Of a stretch of 64,000 bases of DNA, positions 25,603-33,921 are shown one piece after another. Origin of the DNA: Rhizobium leguminosarum (GTDB taxonomy: Bacteria; Pseudomonadota; Alphaproteobacteria; Rhizobiales; Rhizobiaceae). Numbering within the stretch: the stretch's first letter is position 1; each line of letters begins with the position of its first letter. The stretch spans positions 186,001-250,000 of the forward strand of contig NZ_CP016292.1 of assembly GCF_001679785.1 (NCBI RefSeq), read 5' to 3'. The position numbers and the translations under genes were made by a program. The notes beneath the pieces were generated by a model. That model saw only the letters and a list, made by a program, of their open reading frames with translations, had not been told where the DNA came from and did no database searches.

Positions 25603-26339
25603 GGTATTGTCACGTTAACTGGGCTGCGGTTGCCTGCCTGACGGGTTGGGCGTAGATTTCGGCGATGCATTCACGAGATATCAGCTTCAAGCGTCACCGT
25701 TTTCCGCCACGGATCGTTTCTCACGCGGTCTGGCTTTATTTGCGGTTCAACCTTAGTCTGCGTGAAGTTGAGGAAATGCTGCTCGAGCGTGGAATCGACG
25801 TGTCATACGAGACAGTCCGCCGCTGGATCGCCAAGTTCGGACCCCAGATCGCACGCAACTTGCGGCGGCGGCAGGCGCGCCCCGGCGATATTTGGTATCT
25901 GGACGAAGTCGTCGTGATAAAAGGGCAGCGACGCGCGTGCTGGTGGCGTTAATGAAGCGCTATGGCTTTGCTCCCAAACGGATCATCACCGATAAGCTCC
26001 GCTCCTACGGTGCAGCAAAGGCGGAAGTGGCACCCGGCCTTGACCATTGGTCGCACAAGGGCCTCAATAATCGGGCCGAGAACAGCCTTCTGCCGTTTCG
26101 AAAACGGGAACGAACCATGCAAGGCCACCGATCACCAGGCACGTTGCAACGGTTCGTCTCCATGCACTCAGCGACCCGCAATTGCTTTTCAGCTCAGTTC
26201 CGTCCCGTCGCCGCGCCGCGCAAACAATTCGCTACCATCGGCTCGAAGCTTTCGATGCATGGAAAATTGCGGCCTGTGTCGCCTGAATATCCACGAGCCG
26301 CTGACCTTTCCAGCCAGAGAAACTTAACGTGACAACACC
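25603..26339 (+). mobile_element. IS6-family copy with 85-bp internal deletion
   Basis: Same ends as the element at 22167. Relative to it, 85 bases are missing between two CGTGA repeats (junction at about 25913-25917) and 5 bases (CTCAG) are inserted at about 26190, giving 737 bp. Both changes shift the transposase frame. Confidence 0.8.
25665..26287 (+). pseudogene. IS6 transposase, frameshifted by deletion
   Basis: The frame is identical to the transposase at 22229 up to WYLDEVVV, then out of frame; the downstream part resumes at RDKRAATRVLVALMKRYGFA and loses frame again near the C-terminus. The catalytic Asp context after the first Asp is deleted. Inactive. Confidence 0.85.
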
Positions 26340-27009
26340 ACACACACCCCTGCATGCCACGAAGCTTCCTTTACGCACATGGCTCAAGGCGATGTGGCTA
26401 TTGCTGCAGTCTGATAAGGGCTTATCCTCGGTACGTCTGGCCGAGGCTCTCGGGGTGAGCCAGCCAACGGCCTGGAGGATCGGTCATGCATTGCGCCTCA
26501 TGGTAGCGCGTGAACACATGCTCGACGGCACGATTGAGCTTGATCATTTCTATCTCGGTGGCAAGCCTGAGCGGCAGCCCGATGCCCCATCACCCGGAAG
26601 AGGCCGCAAGGGGCAGGCAAAGACACAAAAGACACCGGTCATGGCGATTGTGCAGCGTCCGGCGGAAATCACTCCCGGCTCTCCCGCGGGCGATGCCCGT
26701 GCCACTGTCGTCCGCGACCTCTCCTTGAGCACCGCCGTGCGCGCCGTTGCTCCGCAGGTAGAGCTTCGGGCACATTTGATGAGTGACGAGGCAAAGGCGT
26801 TCGTTGCCATGGGCGAGAGCTTTGCCACACACGAAACAGTCAATCATTCCAGCCGCGAATATGTTCGCGATGCCGTCCACGTCAATTCAGTCGAAGGGTT
26901 CAATGACCGTGTTCGCCGAACCATAACAGGCGTCTTTCATCACATTAGCCCGCAGCTCGCCGACCTGTATTTCCATGAAATCGGCTTCCGCTGGTCCCAG
27001 CGCCGTTGA
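26340..27009 (+). pseudogene. IS1595-family (ISXO2-like) transposase, 5' truncated
   Basis: The frame reads LPLRTWLKAMWLLLQSDKGL, LAEALGVSQPTAWRIGHALR, IELDHFYLGGKPERQ (first Asp), HLMSDEAKAFVAMGESFATH (second Asp) and NSVEGFNDRVRRTITGVFHH, the ISXO2-like DDE domain. The N-terminal zinc ribbon of the family is missing because the IS6 end at 26339 cuts the gene. The rest is intact. Confidence 0.75.
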
Positions 27010-27159
27010 CAGTCAATTGGCGGACGAATATGTTGCCGCTGCGCCCATGACCGCACAACGCGACAGGATTCTAGCCCGCATTTTGCGGGAACCTCCGCTA
27101 TAGGAGGTTACACCGGGCAAGTTGGTTGTCTGGCGTTGGTTACTTTGAGGCCGACAAAT

Positions 27160-27483
27160 ATGCGATTTAATGATGTTACGCTTACGCTCATTGAAGACTC
27201 CATGGCAGGCTACTCGGAGCAAGCTTTTCCTCTTCAAGTCGTGGACATCGACCATGAGGGGGATGAGATAAGTTGCGGCTTGGATGGTATAACCAGCGTT
27301 GGCGGTAGACCCCATGTTGTTTTTTGGCATGGCGGCGAGGCTCAGACGTTCGCCACAGTTATGAATGTTGCCATTGTTTCGAGTAATGGAAAGCCGTTGC
27401 TCGCAGGTGAATTATGTAAGAACTTTGAAGCGCCACGCGATGTTGACGGTGTGGTTCGGTTTGAGGTTTTGCGTCCGGATTGA
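27160..27483 (+). CDS. Hypothetical protein, 107 residues
   Basis: From ATG 27160 the protein reads MRFNDVTLTLIEDSMAGYSE, VVDIDHEGDEISCGLDGITS, HVVFWHGGEAQTFATVMNVA, a beta-rich pattern of a small folded protein. No known motif. An upstream TTG at 27136 is an alternative start. It precedes a likely antitoxin by 63 bases. 27010-27159 holds no gene. Confidence 0.5.
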   Translation: MRFNDVTLTLIEDSMAGYSEQAFPLQVVDIDHEGDEISCGLDGITSVGGRPHVVFWHGGEAQTFATVMNVAIVSSNGKPLLAGELCKNFEAPRDVDGVVRFEVLRPD

Positions 27484-27546
27484 TCGCCCTCGCGGCACCA
27501 CATGGAACAGGTAGAAGCTTTTCGTCACTTGTGTTAAACTCTCATA

Positions 27547-27759
27547 ATGACAACAACGACAGACTTTTTCCCCGATGTTATGCCGTCGGCAACCCCGACC
27601 GAGGCCGAGCTTGCCGCATGGGAAGCCCTGCCCCGCGACGAGCAGTTAAGCCGCTTGCGGGCCAGTTTTGCGGCTCCGGCTTCTTCACAGGTTGGCACCC
27701 GCAGCATGGATGACCTCTTGAAAGAGGCTCGCGCCGCCGCCGATCTTCGGCATGGGTGA
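27547..27759 (+). CDS. Small antitoxin-like protein
   Basis: The 70-residue frame MTTTTDFFPDVMPSATPTEA continues ELAAWEALPRDEQLSRLRAS and ends with SMDDLLKEARAAADLRHG. Short acidic helical proteins of this sort often precede RelE/ParE-type toxins. The expected toxin gene is absent because an IS903-type element begins 6 bases later at 27765. The antitoxin role is inferred from shape only. Confidence 0.45.
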   Translation: MTTTTDFFPDVMPSATPTEAELAAWEALPRDEQLSRLRASFAAPASSQVGTRSMDDLLKEARAAADLRHG

Positions 27760-27764
27760 TTATC

Positions 27765-28880
27765 GGCGTTGGTGCGCGGATATGAAATCGAACGCATTTC
27801 GGCCTTTGATGTTGTCGGTTATGCCTGCCTGACTTGACGCCGGACAGACTCCGGGCGTCCACATGCCAGCATGCGGTTGAGAACGATGCAACCGATGGCG
27901 ACCTCTGTCTGCTGGGTGGCGAACGAACGAGCCCGCACACGTCGCCCGATCAGCCTCTTGTATCGCCCGATGGCGGTTTCGATCAGTGCACGCTTGCCGT
28001 AGCCGGTGGCCGCCTGCCATTGCAGCCGACCGTCTTTTGCGATCGCCGCTATGTGCTTGTCTCTTTGATCAGGTGGCCCTGTATCACCATTGCTTTCCAC
28101 CGCCGTCGAACGCGGTGGAATGACGACGTTCGCGGTTGCGCTGTGCTGCAGGACCGTCTGATAGGTTGGCTTGCCATCATAGGCTCCGTCGGCTGCGAAC
28201 TGGTCAATCTCGCCGTCGATCTGGCTGAGCAACGGCTCCACCTGGGAAGGATCATCCGTGCCCTGATCGGTCAGCCTATGGGCAATGATCTCGCCACTAT
28301 TGGCATCCACTGCCAGATGGAATTTGCGCCAGTTGCGGCGTGATCTGGCGCCATGTTTCTCCTCAAGCCATTGCCCGGCGCCGTACACCTTTAACCCCGT
28401 GCTGTCGACCAGCACATGCAGCGGGCCGTCCGGCAGAGGCGGGTTTCGTTGGGCCGGCAGCTTCCACGTTTGTGCCCGACGGCTCAGCGTCGTATGATCG
28501 GGGACGGGTATCTCAAGTCCCATAAGATCGAACACCGAATTCATGAGCCCTTCGCTCTGGCGCAGCCGCATTCCGAACACACAGCCCAGGGTCAGGGCCG
28601 TTTCGATGGCAAGATCGGAATAGCGGGGTTGACCACCTCGCGTTTTTCGCCGTGGTGCATGCCATCCGGCCAATGCTTCCGGCGTCATCCATAGTGTAAG
28701 ACTGCCACGCCGACGCAGGCCTGCCTCGTACTCCGGCCAATTCGTCACCCTGAAGTTCATCTTTGCGATGTGATGACGACGATCGGCGTTGTGTTTGTAC
28801 GGCATGCACTCGGATCAAGCTGATTGCGATCCTGTTTGCCTATCGCCGAACCGTTCAGAAACTATTCATGCACCAAAGCC
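27765..28880 (-). mobile_element. IS5-family (IS903-type) element, copy C
   Basis: Ends GGCGTTGGTGCGCGGAT at 27765 and GGCTTTGGTGCATGAAT on the reverse strand ending at 28880. It contains one intact transposase gene. No 9-bp duplication was found. The 175 bases that follow (28881-29055) hold only the presumed promoter region of the AraC gene. Confidence 0.8.
27819..28805 (-). CDS. IS5-family (IS903 group) transposase, copy C
   Basis: The 328-residue protein starts MPYKHNADRRHHIAKMNFRV. The catalytic landmarks are HVLVDSTGLKVYGAGQWLEE, DGAYDGKPTYQTVLQHSA and RALIETAIGRYKRLIGRRVR. Intact. It differs from B and D at scattered positions, so it was not created by the same recent transposition. 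Confidence 0.85.
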   Translation of the reverse strand: MPYKHNADRRHHIAKMNFRVTNWPEYEAGLRRRGSLTLWMTPEALAGWHAPRRKTRGGQPRYSDLAIETALTLGCVFGMRLRQSEGLMNSVFDLMGLEIPVPDHTTLSRRAQTWKLPAQRNPPLPDGPLHVLVDSTGLKVYGAGQWLEEKHGARSRRNWRKFHLAVDANSGEIIAHRLTDQGTDDPSQVEPLLSQIDGEIDQFAADGAYDGKPTYQTVLQHSATANVVIPPRSTAVESNGDTGPPDQRDKHIAAIAKDGRLQWQAATGYGKRALIETAIGRYKRLIGRRVRARSFATQQTEVAIGCIVLNRMLACGRPESVRRQVRQA

Positions 28881-29055
28881 GCCCGGCATGCAAGGGGGGC
28901 CCGAGCGCGCCGCCGATGCGTCATGATCCAAGTTGAAACGTAACGGAATGGGCGAAAGGCCGATAGCTGCGAAGCGTTAGGGTTACTGCAAACACTCTCG
29001 TCCTCCAATTTCTATACGTATAGCAAAAGTCGTGTAATACCATTCAAATACAATC

Positions 29056-30135
29056 ATGGCGGGCGCCGAGGAAGAGCTAACCGATGATTTGGCGCGTCCG
29101 GCGGGTGGGCAGGGCGCGATCACTAGTTTCCACTTCACCACGACCGGCATTGCGTCCCCCTTCGATGCATGGCGTTCCCTCCTGGATATCCTGTTCGACA
29201 GCTCTCCTCCCAAAAAGCCTCCCTCGAGTATCTTTCAAGCGAATCTCATAGTTCATCACTTCGGCACCTTCCTGCTATGCCGGAGCGGCGCGGTAGGCGG
29301 CCGGTATCGGCGCACCAAAACGCGCCTCGCTTGGAACGATCTCGATCACATCGTTATCTCATGCCTCCTGCGTGGTGGCATCGCAGTGGCCGGTGCCGCC
29401 ACGCGGCGATTGCGGCCGGGCGACGTTGCGGTGCTCGATCTATCCGCACCGATGGCTTTTGCAATGACGGCCGCCGAGGGCATGCACCTTATCGTGCCGC
29501 GCACGTTGCTGCCAGCCTCGATGGCGCCGGTGCATCCGGTTACCGGTCGCATCCTGGCCCAGGATACCGCCATGGCAATCTTTGTCCGAGGGGTAATCGG
29601 GGCCCTCGCCGAAGCGGCGCTGCGCCTGAGCCCGGGCGAGATGATGGCTCTCGGAGCATCGGTGCCCGAGCTGCTCGCCTCCTGCCTGGGACCGGCCGCT
29701 GCGGCGACTTCAACGGAGGCCAAGGGCGATCTCGGACGACGCCTGCGTCGCCACATCGAGGAGAACCTGCATCGCAACGACCTGACCCCTTCTCGCCTGA
29801 CGCATGACCTTCATGTTTCGCGCAGTCAGCTCTACCGGCAATTCGCGACGAGCGGCGGTGTTGAAGCCTATATCCGCCGGCGCCGTCTCCGACGCTGCCT
29901 GCTCACCCTCTGCGATTCCCGTTATGCCGACCGGCGGATCGGCGATATCGCCTATGAGATGGGTTTCGCCGACGAGGCCCATTTCAGCCGGCTATTCCGA
30001 CGCGCCTTCGGACTGTCGCCCCGGGGCGCCCGCTCCGCCGCCCGACAAGATGACCCCGGTCTGGGTGGCCTGTTCCGTCCACCCGCCGACGGTGCTTCCT
30101 TTGGGGACTGGCTTGCCATGCTCGGGACCAGTTGA
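29056..30135 (+). CDS. AraC-family transcriptional regulator
   Basis: The 359-residue protein has an AraC-binding-like N-terminal half (ITSFHFTTTGIASPFDAWRS to PGDVAVLDLSAPMAFAM) and a C-terminal double helix-turn-helix: RLRRHIEENLHRNDLTPSRL, LHVSRSQLYRQFATSGG and IGDIAYEMGFADEAHFSRLF followed by FGLSPRGARS. It lies 137 bases upstream of five genes in the same direction with no other regulator nearby, and is the obvious candidate to control them. No good ribosome site precedes ATG 29056, so a later start is possible. Confidence 0.85.
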   Translation: MAGAEEELTDDLARPAGGQGAITSFHFTTTGIASPFDAWRSLLDILFDSSPPKKPPSSIFQANLIVHHFGTFLLCRSGAVGGRYRRTKTRLAWNDLDHIVISCLLRGGIAVAGAATRRLRPGDVAVLDLSAPMAFAMTAAEGMHLIVPRTLLPASMAPVHPVTGRILAQDTAMAIFVRGVIGALAEAALRLSPGEMMALGASVPELLASCLGPAAAATSTEAKGDLGRRLRRHIEENLHRNDLTPSRLTHDLHVSRSQLYRQFATSGGVEAYIRRRRLRRCLLTLCDSRYADRRIGDIAYEMGFADEAHFSRLFRRAFGLSPRGARSAARQDDPGLGGLFRPPADGASFGDWLAMLGTS

Positions 30136-30272
30136 GGTTGCGCATGCGTTTCTTGGAACGGTCGTCCAAGTTTTAGGAACGCTCATCCAGGGACAACTGC
30201 AAGGGGCAACGATATCGTCAATACAAATAAAGAGAGAAAAGCGCACTACAGCTCAGCCCACCGAAAGGAAAC

Positions 30273-30965
30273 ATGCTGATGTCGACGACGAAGGCAAAGA
30301 CAAGTTCCGGTCCTGCGACAAGCAGCACGCCATCGGCCGCCGCGGTTCCTTTCGAGCTGACCGCCACCAATGGGTCGAGCGTGCCGGGATTTCAGTATTT
30401 CAGCGTCTTTCCGCCTGCATTGAAAAACCCTCCGCCCAAATCGCAGGTCCTCACCGCCTTGGTGTCGGATGCGACAGATCAGGCAGGCACAACGACTTTG
30501 ACGTGGAACGGTGGAAGCGGCGCGCTGGCCCTGTTTGCGCTCCTTGAAGGCACAAGCCCCAACAATGCCCACAGGACTCCGGTCGCGCTGGGGGATACGG
30601 TTGCGGTGGCTTTGGTCGATGGTGCGTTTACTCTTACCGCCACCGCTGGCGGCCCTGCCAACGCGATCGAGGTGACATTCGCTCCCGGTGTCCCACCGGG
30701 CGGTCAGATCGGCTTGGTTGTCGGTCCCGCGCCGATCCTTGTTGCGATCCCTGCCGGCCTGTCGTCGTTGACCCTCGAGCCCGACCTGTCACCGACCGTC
30801 ACGGTGGTCTTCGGCACCGCCTTCCAGTTTCCCGAAGCCAATGAATCGGACGTCAGCCAGTCAGCGACCACCACTTTCAAACAGGATGCCACGACCGAGG
30901 CCAGCCCCACGGCCATCGCACATATCGAAGTCGATCTGGACAATAAGATCACCCAAGTCGGCTGA
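30273..30965 (+). CDS. RhiA-like family protein, divergent member
   Basis: The 230-residue protein begins with a Ser/Thr/Ala-rich segment, then LTATNGSSVPGFQYFSVFPP, TLTWNGGSGALALFAL, IGLVVGPAPILVAIPAG and VTVVFGTAFQFPEANESDVS. These blocks line up in order with those of the next two genes (NNS...FAVFQ..PP, FTW, VGIGM..., VMFGNFETGDVIDIEDVT), so I read it as a third, diverged paralog. No signal peptide. Ribosome site AAAGGAAAC precedes ATG 30273. Function unknown. Confidence 0.6.
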   Translation: MLMSTTKAKTSSGPATSSTPSAAAVPFELTATNGSSVPGFQYFSVFPPALKNPPPKSQVLTALVSDATDQAGTTTLTWNGGSGALALFALLEGTSPNNAHRTPVALGDTVAVALVDGAFTLTATAGGPANAIEVTFAPGVPPGGQIGLVVGPAPILVAIPAGLSSLTLEPDLSPTVTVVFGTAFQFPEANESDVSQSATTTFKQDATTEASPTAIAHIEVDLDNKITQVG

Positions 30966-30979
30966 TCGCTCAACGAGCT

Positions 30980-31009
30980 TGCCCGGCATCCGCCTTCCCA
31001 GGCCGGGCA
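30980..31009 (+). terminator. Intergenic GC-rich hairpin (1 of 4)
   Basis: TGCCCGGC (30980-30987) pairs with GCCGGGCA (31002-31009) between the first and second structural genes; the sequence then runs ATTTCCC. It could attenuate transcription or protect mRNA ends. Confidence 0.45.
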
Positions 31010-31129
31010 TTTCCCCCGCCGCTCTAATTCCTCCCACCGGGCGGCGAGGGCGGGCCGGCACCGCTTCAGCCCCGGAGGCGGTGCCGGCTACCACCCTGCA
31101 ATTCCGGGCTCCAACAAAAGGCAAAGCAA

Positions 31130-31738
31130 ATGACGAATTACTCTCTGACATGCCTCAATAACTCACAGCTGCACGGCAGCTTCGCCGTGTTCCAGAAGGC
31201 TCCGCCTATGACGGTCCCCGGGAACGTGTTTTCACTGGCCTGGTTTACCCGCCCGGCCGCTCCGGGTAGCAGTGTGAAATTCACCTGGAGCCTCGACTAT
31301 AGCTTCGTATGGTCGGAAACAGGACTGCTTCAGCCTGGCATCAACTTCTCAGCGACCCAGGTGATCTCTGCTGATCCGAACGGCCAGAACCTGGTTCAGC
31401 TCACGCAGGACAACTGGGGTGCGACGACCTTTGCCAATCCCACCGTCAGCGGCGCCCTGGGCTCGCTGACTATCCAGCAGCTGTCCAACGTCGTGCCAAG
31501 TCGGACCTCTGTCGGCATAGGCATGGCCGGCTCGGGCACCTTCGCCGTCCAGGCTGCTCCGAACATGACGGCAGTCTTCACCCCGCATCCCAACTACTGG
31601 GTGATGTTCGGCAATTTCGAGACAGGTGACGTCATCGACATCGAGGACGTGACCGGAGCCGTCGAGGTTACCTACGGCGGAGCACTGACCTCGCGGACCG
31701 CGGCACTCGGTCTGGATAACCTAATCACGGTTTCCTGA
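31130..31738 (+). CDS. RhiA-like protein
   Basis: This 202-residue protein starts MTNYSLTCLNNSQLHGSFAV and continues FQKAPPMTVPGNVFSLAWF, FTWSLDYSFVWSETGLLQPG, SVGIGMAGSGTFAVQAAPNM and FTPHPNYWVMFGNFETGDVI. From memory this pattern matches RhiA, an abundant rhizosphere-expressed protein of Rhizobium leguminosarum encoded on the symbiotic plasmid; I could not run the comparison. No signal peptide or membrane segment is seen. The next gene is a clear paralog. The biochemical role of the family is not known to me. Confidence 0.65.
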   Translation: MTNYSLTCLNNSQLHGSFAVFQKAPPMTVPGNVFSLAWFTRPAAPGSSVKFTWSLDYSFVWSETGLLQPGINFSATQVISADPNGQNLVQLTQDNWGATTFANPTVSGALGSLTIQQLSNVVPSRTSVGIGMAGSGTFAVQAAPNMTAVFTPHPNYWVMFGNFETGDVIDIEDVTGAVEVTYGGALTSRTAALGLDNLITVS

Positions 31739-31746
31739 CGCCCTTC

Positions 31747-31771
31747 GACGGCGGCTGCTCCAGCCGCCGTC
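31747..31771 (+). terminator. Intergenic hairpin (2 of 4), 11-bp perfect stem
   Basis: GACGGCGGCTG and CAGCCGCCGTC pair perfectly around CTC, 9 bases after the stop codon of the RhiA-like gene. The strong stem followed by CCCCTTCTCC lacks a U-run, so partial termination or 3' end protection are both possible. Confidence 0.6.
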
Positions 31772-31801
31772 CCCTTCTCCCCAACACCACAGGAGACGGC
31801 A

Positions 31802-32443
31802 ATGCCGGAGTACAGACTCACCTGCATCAACAACTCAAATCTGCATGGCAGTTTCGCGCTTTACCAGGTGCCGCCCCAGACGTCTGCGCCGTCGCGGCTG
31901 ACCAGCCTGGCATGGCTTGCGCGGCCGGCGGCGCCCGGCACCCAGGTGCGCTTCTCCTGGTCCACGGAAGTCGGTTTCATCTGGGGTGAACGCGGCACCT
32001 TTGGGGGCCGAACGGCCTTTACCTCCTACCAGTATATCGCCGCAGACCCCGATCGCGAAAACGTCATCGACTTCACCTCGGACTCGTTCGGAGCGCCGAC
32101 GTTCCAGAATCTGCGCACCGGCGGTGCTCAAGGGACGATGAGCATCCGCCAGCTCAGCGGGTCGTTCGATTTCCCGATTCACCTCGGCATCGCAGTCGGC
32201 AAATCGCCCATCTACACCGTTGATTTCAATGCGAATGTCTTGAGCGCATTCACTCCGCATCGTCATCGCTGCTGGGTTGTCTTCGGCAGTTACTCCGTCG
32301 GTGAGACGATCGACCTGGAAGCGCTCACCAACATCCAGATCGTTGATTTCAGTCAGACCTCGCCCTCGCAGCGCGTCGTGCTGACACCGGAGAACATTCT
32401 GCAGCAGGCAGCAGCGCCGAACGCCGATCCGCCTTTCGGCTGA
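31802..32443 (+). CDS. RhiA-like protein, second paralog
   Basis: The 213-residue protein begins MPEYRLTCINNSNLHGSFAL and shares with the preceding gene LAWLARPAAPGTQVRFSWS, VGFIWGERGTFGGRTAF, IHLGIAVGKSPIYTVDF, AFTPHRHRCWVVFGSYSVGE and TIDLEALTN. Ribosome site CAGGAGACGGCA precedes ATG 31802. The tandem arrangement shows gene duplication. Cytoplasmic by sequence. Function unknown; homology to RhiA is from memory. Confidence 0.65.
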   Translation: MPEYRLTCINNSNLHGSFALYQVPPQTSAPSRLTSLAWLARPAAPGTQVRFSWSTEVGFIWGERGTFGGRTAFTSYQYIAADPDRENVIDFTSDSFGAPTFQNLRTGGAQGTMSIRQLSGSFDFPIHLGIAVGKSPIYTVDFNANVLSAFTPHRHRCWVVFGSYSVGETIDLEALTNIQIVDFSQTSPSQRVVLTPENILQQAAAPNADPPFG

Positions 32444-32470
32444 ACCCCGGAAGCGAGCTGGGCCCGTTTA

Positions 32471-32568
32471 ACCCCCCCCCCAAAAGAATAGGCGGACGGC
32501 GCGACTTCGCCCACCGTCATACCAGGTCCGGCGGCATGCGCCTCCGGTCAGCGCTCCCGGCATGCCGC
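32471..32568 (+). promoter_or_regulatory. C-tract and hairpin (3 of 4) before the exported-protein gene
   Basis: A run of about ten C (32472-32481) is followed by a stem formed by GCGGCATG (32531-32538) and CATGCCGC (32561-32568). The spacer between the RhiA-like gene and ATG 32610 is 166 bases, the longest in the cluster, so a separate promoter or processing site may lie here. Confidence 0.4.
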
Positions 32569-32609
32569 GGGGAACGTTCGCCCCTCCCTATCGTGAAGAG
32601 GAAGACGTC

Positions 32610-33155
32610 ATGCTCATTAGCAAACTACGGTCCCGCATCCTGGCGGTGACATTTACCGTCCTGGTTTCGCTCGGCGCGATAAGCCCCGCCCACGCTTATT
32701 CCGTCTATCGCCGGGTAACGGCCGATGCCATGACGGGGATTGTCGTATGGACGGCGGCAAACTTCGGCGTCAGCGGTAACCCGCCCACCCTGTCGTTCTT
32801 CTACTATCCGGACGATGGTGCGGCGCGCGCCGCAATGCAGGAGGCTCAATGCTTCGTCAAGGTCGATCTCGGTGACCTCATCAATCCGCAAGAGGGTGCC
32901 CAGGCGGCTGTCGGCAACGCGGACATTCCGGTCAACGCCGCCCCAGCCGATCAGCCGAGGCCTTTTCCCTGGATGATCGGGTTCGACAACAATCCGCCCG
33001 GCCATTGGAGCATCGCAAGACCTCAAATTACAAACGCAGTCACCAATGCCGCGGCTAGCAGGGTGGCCGCCGCCGGCTTCCGGAGCCTCGCAACCACAGA
33101 CAACTCCGGCGTTACCGTCATCAACGGAACACTGCTTAATTGCCGCGCCCAATAG
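32610..33155 (+). CDS. Exported protein of unknown function
   Basis: From ATG 32610 (GAGGAAGA ribosome site) a clear signal peptide is visible: MLISKLRSRILAVTFTVLVS, then LGAISPAHA-YSVYRR. The mature part of about 152 residues has TADAMTGIVVWTAANFGVSG, LSFFYYPDDGAARAAMQEAQ and two Cys (QCFVKV and LNCRAQ at the C-terminus) that may form a disulfide. No family recognised. The earlier ATG 32562 would hide the signal peptide and is unlikely. It sits in the presumed AraC-controlled cluster. Confidence 0.7.
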   Translation: MLISKLRSRILAVTFTVLVSLGAISPAHAYSVYRRVTADAMTGIVVWTAANFGVSGNPPTLSFFYYPDDGAARAAMQEAQCFVKVDLGDLINPQEGAQAAVGNADIPVNAAPADQPRPFPWMIGFDNNPPGHWSIARPQITNAVTNAAASRVAAAGFRSLATTDNSGVTVINGTLLNCRAQ

Positions 33156-33202
33156 ACGGTTCTTCGACAAGGTCTTAGAGTCAACGGACGCAATAGCTTT
33201 CA

Positions 33203-33229
33203 CCGCCGGGCCTTCATGTCCGGCGGCTT
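33203..33229 (+). terminator. Intergenic hairpin (4 of 4) followed by a T-run
   Basis: CCGCCGG (33203-33209) pairs with CCGGCGG (33220-33226), followed by CTTTTC. It lies between the exported-protein gene and the last gene, and resembles a weak intrinsic terminator. Confidence 0.5.
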
Positions 33230-33247
33230 TTCACGGGAGAATTCGAC

Positions 33248-33895
33248 ATGGCAGTGCTTCATCACGCCTTTCGCTGTGCTGTCACGCCAGCCTTGGAACG
33301 AGAGATTGCGAACCTGTTGGCGGCATGGGAGACCGGTGACCGCGAAAGGCTTTCAGACATGGCGCTTGCCCGGTATACGGCGCTGGCGGAGCGCAAAGAC
33401 ATTCATGCCGCCTTTTATCTCGGCCCCGACGGCGCCGCGCCGTCCTGGCTGCAGCCGCAATTCATCAGCCCCGGGCTCGCCGCTTTGGTGGTGCTCGCCA
33501 AGGGCTTCGTTCCCCTGCCGACTTTGAGCGCCAGCAGCGATACGAACCACTACCAGCTAGCGACCCAACTTCCGGCGCTCGGCTGGGCGACCGACGAGAT
33601 CGACTGTCTGATCCGCGGGCAGCCGATCGAGGCAATGCTGCAGGGCTCCGCCGGCTGTGCCTTTCGGCTCAAGCAAGGAGGGTTTCGGCACACCGGCGGC
33701 TGGACCCCTGGGCGGATGGCGCGAACGCTGTGCACGCGCCTCGACAGGCTTGCCTTCGGCCCGCCTTCGCAAGCCAACGAAGCGGCGCTGGTAGCGTGGA
33801 GCAAACTCAACGAAAGCAATGCCTTGCAAGATGCGCGCGCGATGCTTAACCCGCTCACCGACGACGACTGGCTGGTGATGGCCCTCACCCACTGA
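33248..33895 (+). CDS. Last gene of the RhiA-like cluster, unknown function
   Basis: The 215-residue protein starts MAVLHHAFRCAVTPALEREI with GGGAGA ribosome site 8 bases upstream. Features include ANLLAAWETGDRERLSDMAL, LAALVVLAKGFVPLPTLSAS, a segment GWATDEIDCLIRGQPIEAML and a C-terminal LTDDDWLVMALTH. It looks like a soluble globular protein without signal peptide. The alternation of hydrophobic helices and loops is compatible with a sensor or enzyme, but no motif supports either. The AraC cluster ends here: an opposite-strand integrase remnant follows after 26 bases. Confidence 0.65.
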   Translation: MAVLHHAFRCAVTPALEREIANLLAAWETGDRERLSDMALARYTALAERKDIHAAFYLGPDGAAPSWLQPQFISPGLAALVVLAKGFVPLPTLSASSDTNHYQLATQLPALGWATDEIDCLIRGQPIEAMLQGSAGCAFRLKQGGFRHTGGWTPGRMARTLCTRLDRLAFGPPSQANEAALVAWSKLNESNALQDARAMLNPLTDDDWLVMALTH

Positions 33896-33921
33896 GGATG
33901 CCGCTTAGAAGGTGGAAAGCT

